The translations under genes and the position numbers were made by a program. A DNA stretch of 64,000 nucleotides from Rhodovibrionaceae bacterium (GTDB taxonomy: Bacteria > Pseudomonadota > Alphaproteobacteria > Kiloniellales > DSM-21159), in NCBI GenBank assembly GCA_028279885.1, contig JANQMX010000079.1:62001-126000 (forward strand), in the 5' to 3' direction. The stretch's first letter is position 1. Each line of letters opens with the position of its first letter. Shown here one piece after another: positions 62,581 through 64,000 of the stretch. The notes beneath the pieces are model-generated. The model saw only the letters and a list, made by a program, of their open reading frames with translations. It was not told the origin of the DNA and searched no databases.

Positions 62581-63981
62581 ATGGGCCAAGGCCACACTGG
62601 GTTGAGCGATCGCCGGGGTGTTCCGGTATCCTATCGCAATCAAGACGCCATCGACGGGCTGGACGAAGCGCAGGAGGACAGCCTGGCCTTCAGCGGCGAC
62701 CCAGTCGGCAGAATCGATAAAGTGCTGGAGGCGCATCCCGGGTTCGTCATGGGCCACCTCTTCAAGGGCGCCATGCTGACCCAGGCCATGGAGACACGCA
62801 TCTATGGCGAGATGGTCGCCGCCCTGGAAGCCGCCGAAGCGCTGAGCGCCGAGGCCAATGAGCGGGAGAAGGGCCACATGGCCGCCCTGCGCTGCTGGGT
62901 CGAAGGCGACTTCTTCGGCGCCGTGCAGAAGTGGGAGGCGGTGCTGGTGCACCACCCCTTCGATCTTCTGGCGCTGCAGCTTGTGCACCTGACCGATGTG
63001 CTGCTCGGCGATGTGGTGGGGCAGCGGGATTCCGTCGCCCGAGTCTTCCCCCTGTGGGACGAGTCGGTGCCGGGCTATGAGTATGTGCTGGGCTTCTATT
63101 CCTTCGGGCTGGAGGAGACGCGCGACTTCGCCGACGCCGAAGAGCACGGCCGCCGCGCGCTGGCCATCCGACCCGGCCATCCCTATGCCATTCACGCTGT
63201 GGCCCATGTGCTGGAGATGCAGGGCCGTCAGGCCGGCGGCATCTGGTTCCTCAACAGCCGCAAGGACGACTGGGCCTACGGCAACTTCCGCAATCACCTC
63301 TGGTGGCATCTCTCGCTGTTCCACCTGGACCTCAAGCAGATCGACCAGGTGCTGGCGATCTACGACCAGGAGCTCAGGGGCAGCGGCACCTCCGGCGACA
63401 AGTACGAGGAGCTGGACTCGGCGGCGCTGCTCTGGCGTCTCAAGCTGCTCGACGTCGATGTCGGCGAGCGCTGGAGCGACCTGGCCGATAAGTGGGAACC
63501 GAGCGCGACCGACACCCTCTATGCCTTCAACGACGTGCACGCCATGATGAGCTTCGTGGCCGCCAACCGAAAGGACGCGGCCGAGGCGCTGCTGACCGCC
63601 AATGAGCGCTATTGCGACCACGCCTCCGACGCCAACGTCGCCATGAGCCGGGAGATCGGCATCCCCTTCTGCCGCGCGCTGCAGGACTTTCAGGACGGCC
63701 GCTACGGCGCCTGCGTCGAGCGCCTGCTGCCCGTGCGCTACCGCACCCACCGCCTGGGCGGCAGCTTCGCCCAGCGCGATGTCATTGCCTGGACCTTGGT
63801 TGAGGCCGCCCTGCGCGCCCGTCAGTTTGAGCTGGCCTTGGCGCTGGCGCATGAGCGCTGCGGGGTGAAGCCCTCCAGCCCACAGAACTGGACCCTGGTC
63901 GCCCGTGCTCACAAGGGCCTCGGCAACCGCAGCCACGCCGAACGCGCCCAGGCTCGTGCCACGTCGCTGCTTGCGGCTTAA
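62581..63981 (+). CDS. TTC38-like tetratricopeptide repeat protein
   Basis: 466 residues, helical repeats throughout. The family (TPR protein 38) is recognised by HLFKGAMLTQ, GDFFGAVQKWEAVLVHHPFD, HPYAIHAVAHVLEMQGR and NFRNHLWWHLSLFHLD. Its biochemical role is unknown. ATG 62581 follows GGGGTGGAGACC; the GTG at 62572 is less likely. The stop lies 19 bases before the window end, so the gene is complete. Confidence 0.88.
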   Translation: MGQGHTGLSDRRGVPVSYRNQDAIDGLDEAQEDSLAFSGDPVGRIDKVLEAHPGFVMGHLFKGAMLTQAMETRIYGEMVAALEAAEALSAEANEREKGHMAALRCWVEGDFFGAVQKWEAVLVHHPFDLLALQLVHLTDVLLGDVVGQRDSVARVFPLWDESVPGYEYVLGFYSFGLEETRDFADAEEHGRRALAIRPGHPYAIHAVAHVLEMQGRQAGGIWFLNSRKDDWAYGNFRNHLWWHLSLFHLDLKQIDQVLAIYDQELRGSGTSGDKYEELDSAALLWRLKLLDVDVGERWSDLADKWEPSATDTLYAFNDVHAMMSFVAANRKDAAEALLTANERYCDHASDANVAMSREIGIPFCRALQDFQDGRYGACVERLLPVRYRTHRLGGSFAQRDVIAWTLVEAALRARQFELALALAHERCGVKPSSPQNWTLVARAHKGLGNRSHAERAQARATSLLAA

Positions 63982-64000
63982 GCTTCAGTGGTTCTGCTGG

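Noticed and set aside
1-64000. CRISPR arrays, tRNA genes, insertion sequences, prophage
   Set aside because: No regularly spaced repeats, cloverleaf genes or transposase/integrase motifs were recognised on either strand; weak or degenerate ones could be missed by eye.

Overview
The window looks like chromosomal DNA of a high-G+C alphaproteobacterium, probably a marine or Rhodospirillales/Kiloniellales-like lineage. This is an inference from the gene families present: an Aap amino-acid ABC operon, two MttB-family methyltransferases, a TRAP transporter, an alanyl-tRNA editing protein, and short palindromic repeats built on ATCCCGG/CCGGGAT. I find no rRNA, tRNA, CRISPR array, transposase or phage gene.

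Layout. 1-4281: end of a siderophore-interacting reductase, the Ada methylation-repair protein, a PEP mutase/isocitrate lyase-family enzyme, a PaiB-like flavoprotein and a cystathionine beta-lyase. 4507-10650: aapJQMP, with a large insert in AapM and a second diverged AapJ-like gene as fifth member, then a 48-residue membrane protein on the other strand. 10696-19229: mostly minus-strand metabolic genes, namely a GFA-family protein, tandem-GNAT acetyltransferase, mercaptopyruvate sulfurtransferase, AlaX, cysteine synthase and Nudix hydrolase, plus a hydrolase-OsmC fusion, a PhyH-type dioxygenase and a class II aldolase. 19345-22059: flavin-dependent (tryptophan-type) halogenase divergent from a 2OG-Fe(II) oxygenase-like gene. 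22073-26465: lemA with two DUF2207 membrane proteins. 27029-30827: a Ntn-hydrolase (penicillin acylase family) overlapping a GH3-family acyl-amide synthetase.

31460-44916 and 45151-53217 look like two catabolic clusters for methylated or quaternary amines. The first has a Tat-exported peptide-type binding protein, an MttB homologue, a racemase-fold protein lacking both catalytic cysteines, a methyltransferase-like protein, a di-haem cytochrome c peroxidase with an FNR-like box, then a duplicate binding protein with two permeases and a double-ATPase. The second has an FAD oxidoreductase and cupin divergent from a TetR regulator, followed by a second MttB homologue, a DctPQM TRAP transporter and an EamA exporter. 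Neither has a corrinoid protein.

53303-55041: two YeeE/YedE-like half-transporters and a PhzF-family protein. 55260-59640: three minus-strand genes that look accessory: a SARP-type regulator with TolB-like and TPR parts, a vanadium haloperoxidase/PAP2-like enzyme and a papain-like cysteine peptidase. 59990-63981: a fluoroacetate dehalogenase-like hydrolase, a peroxiredoxin-rhodanese pair and a TTC38-like TPR protein.

The best candidates for undescribed biology are the GH3/acylase pair, the MttB clusters with the cysteine-less racemase homologue, the halogenase/oxygenase pair, the SARP-haloperoxidase-peptidase island and the expanded Aap system.
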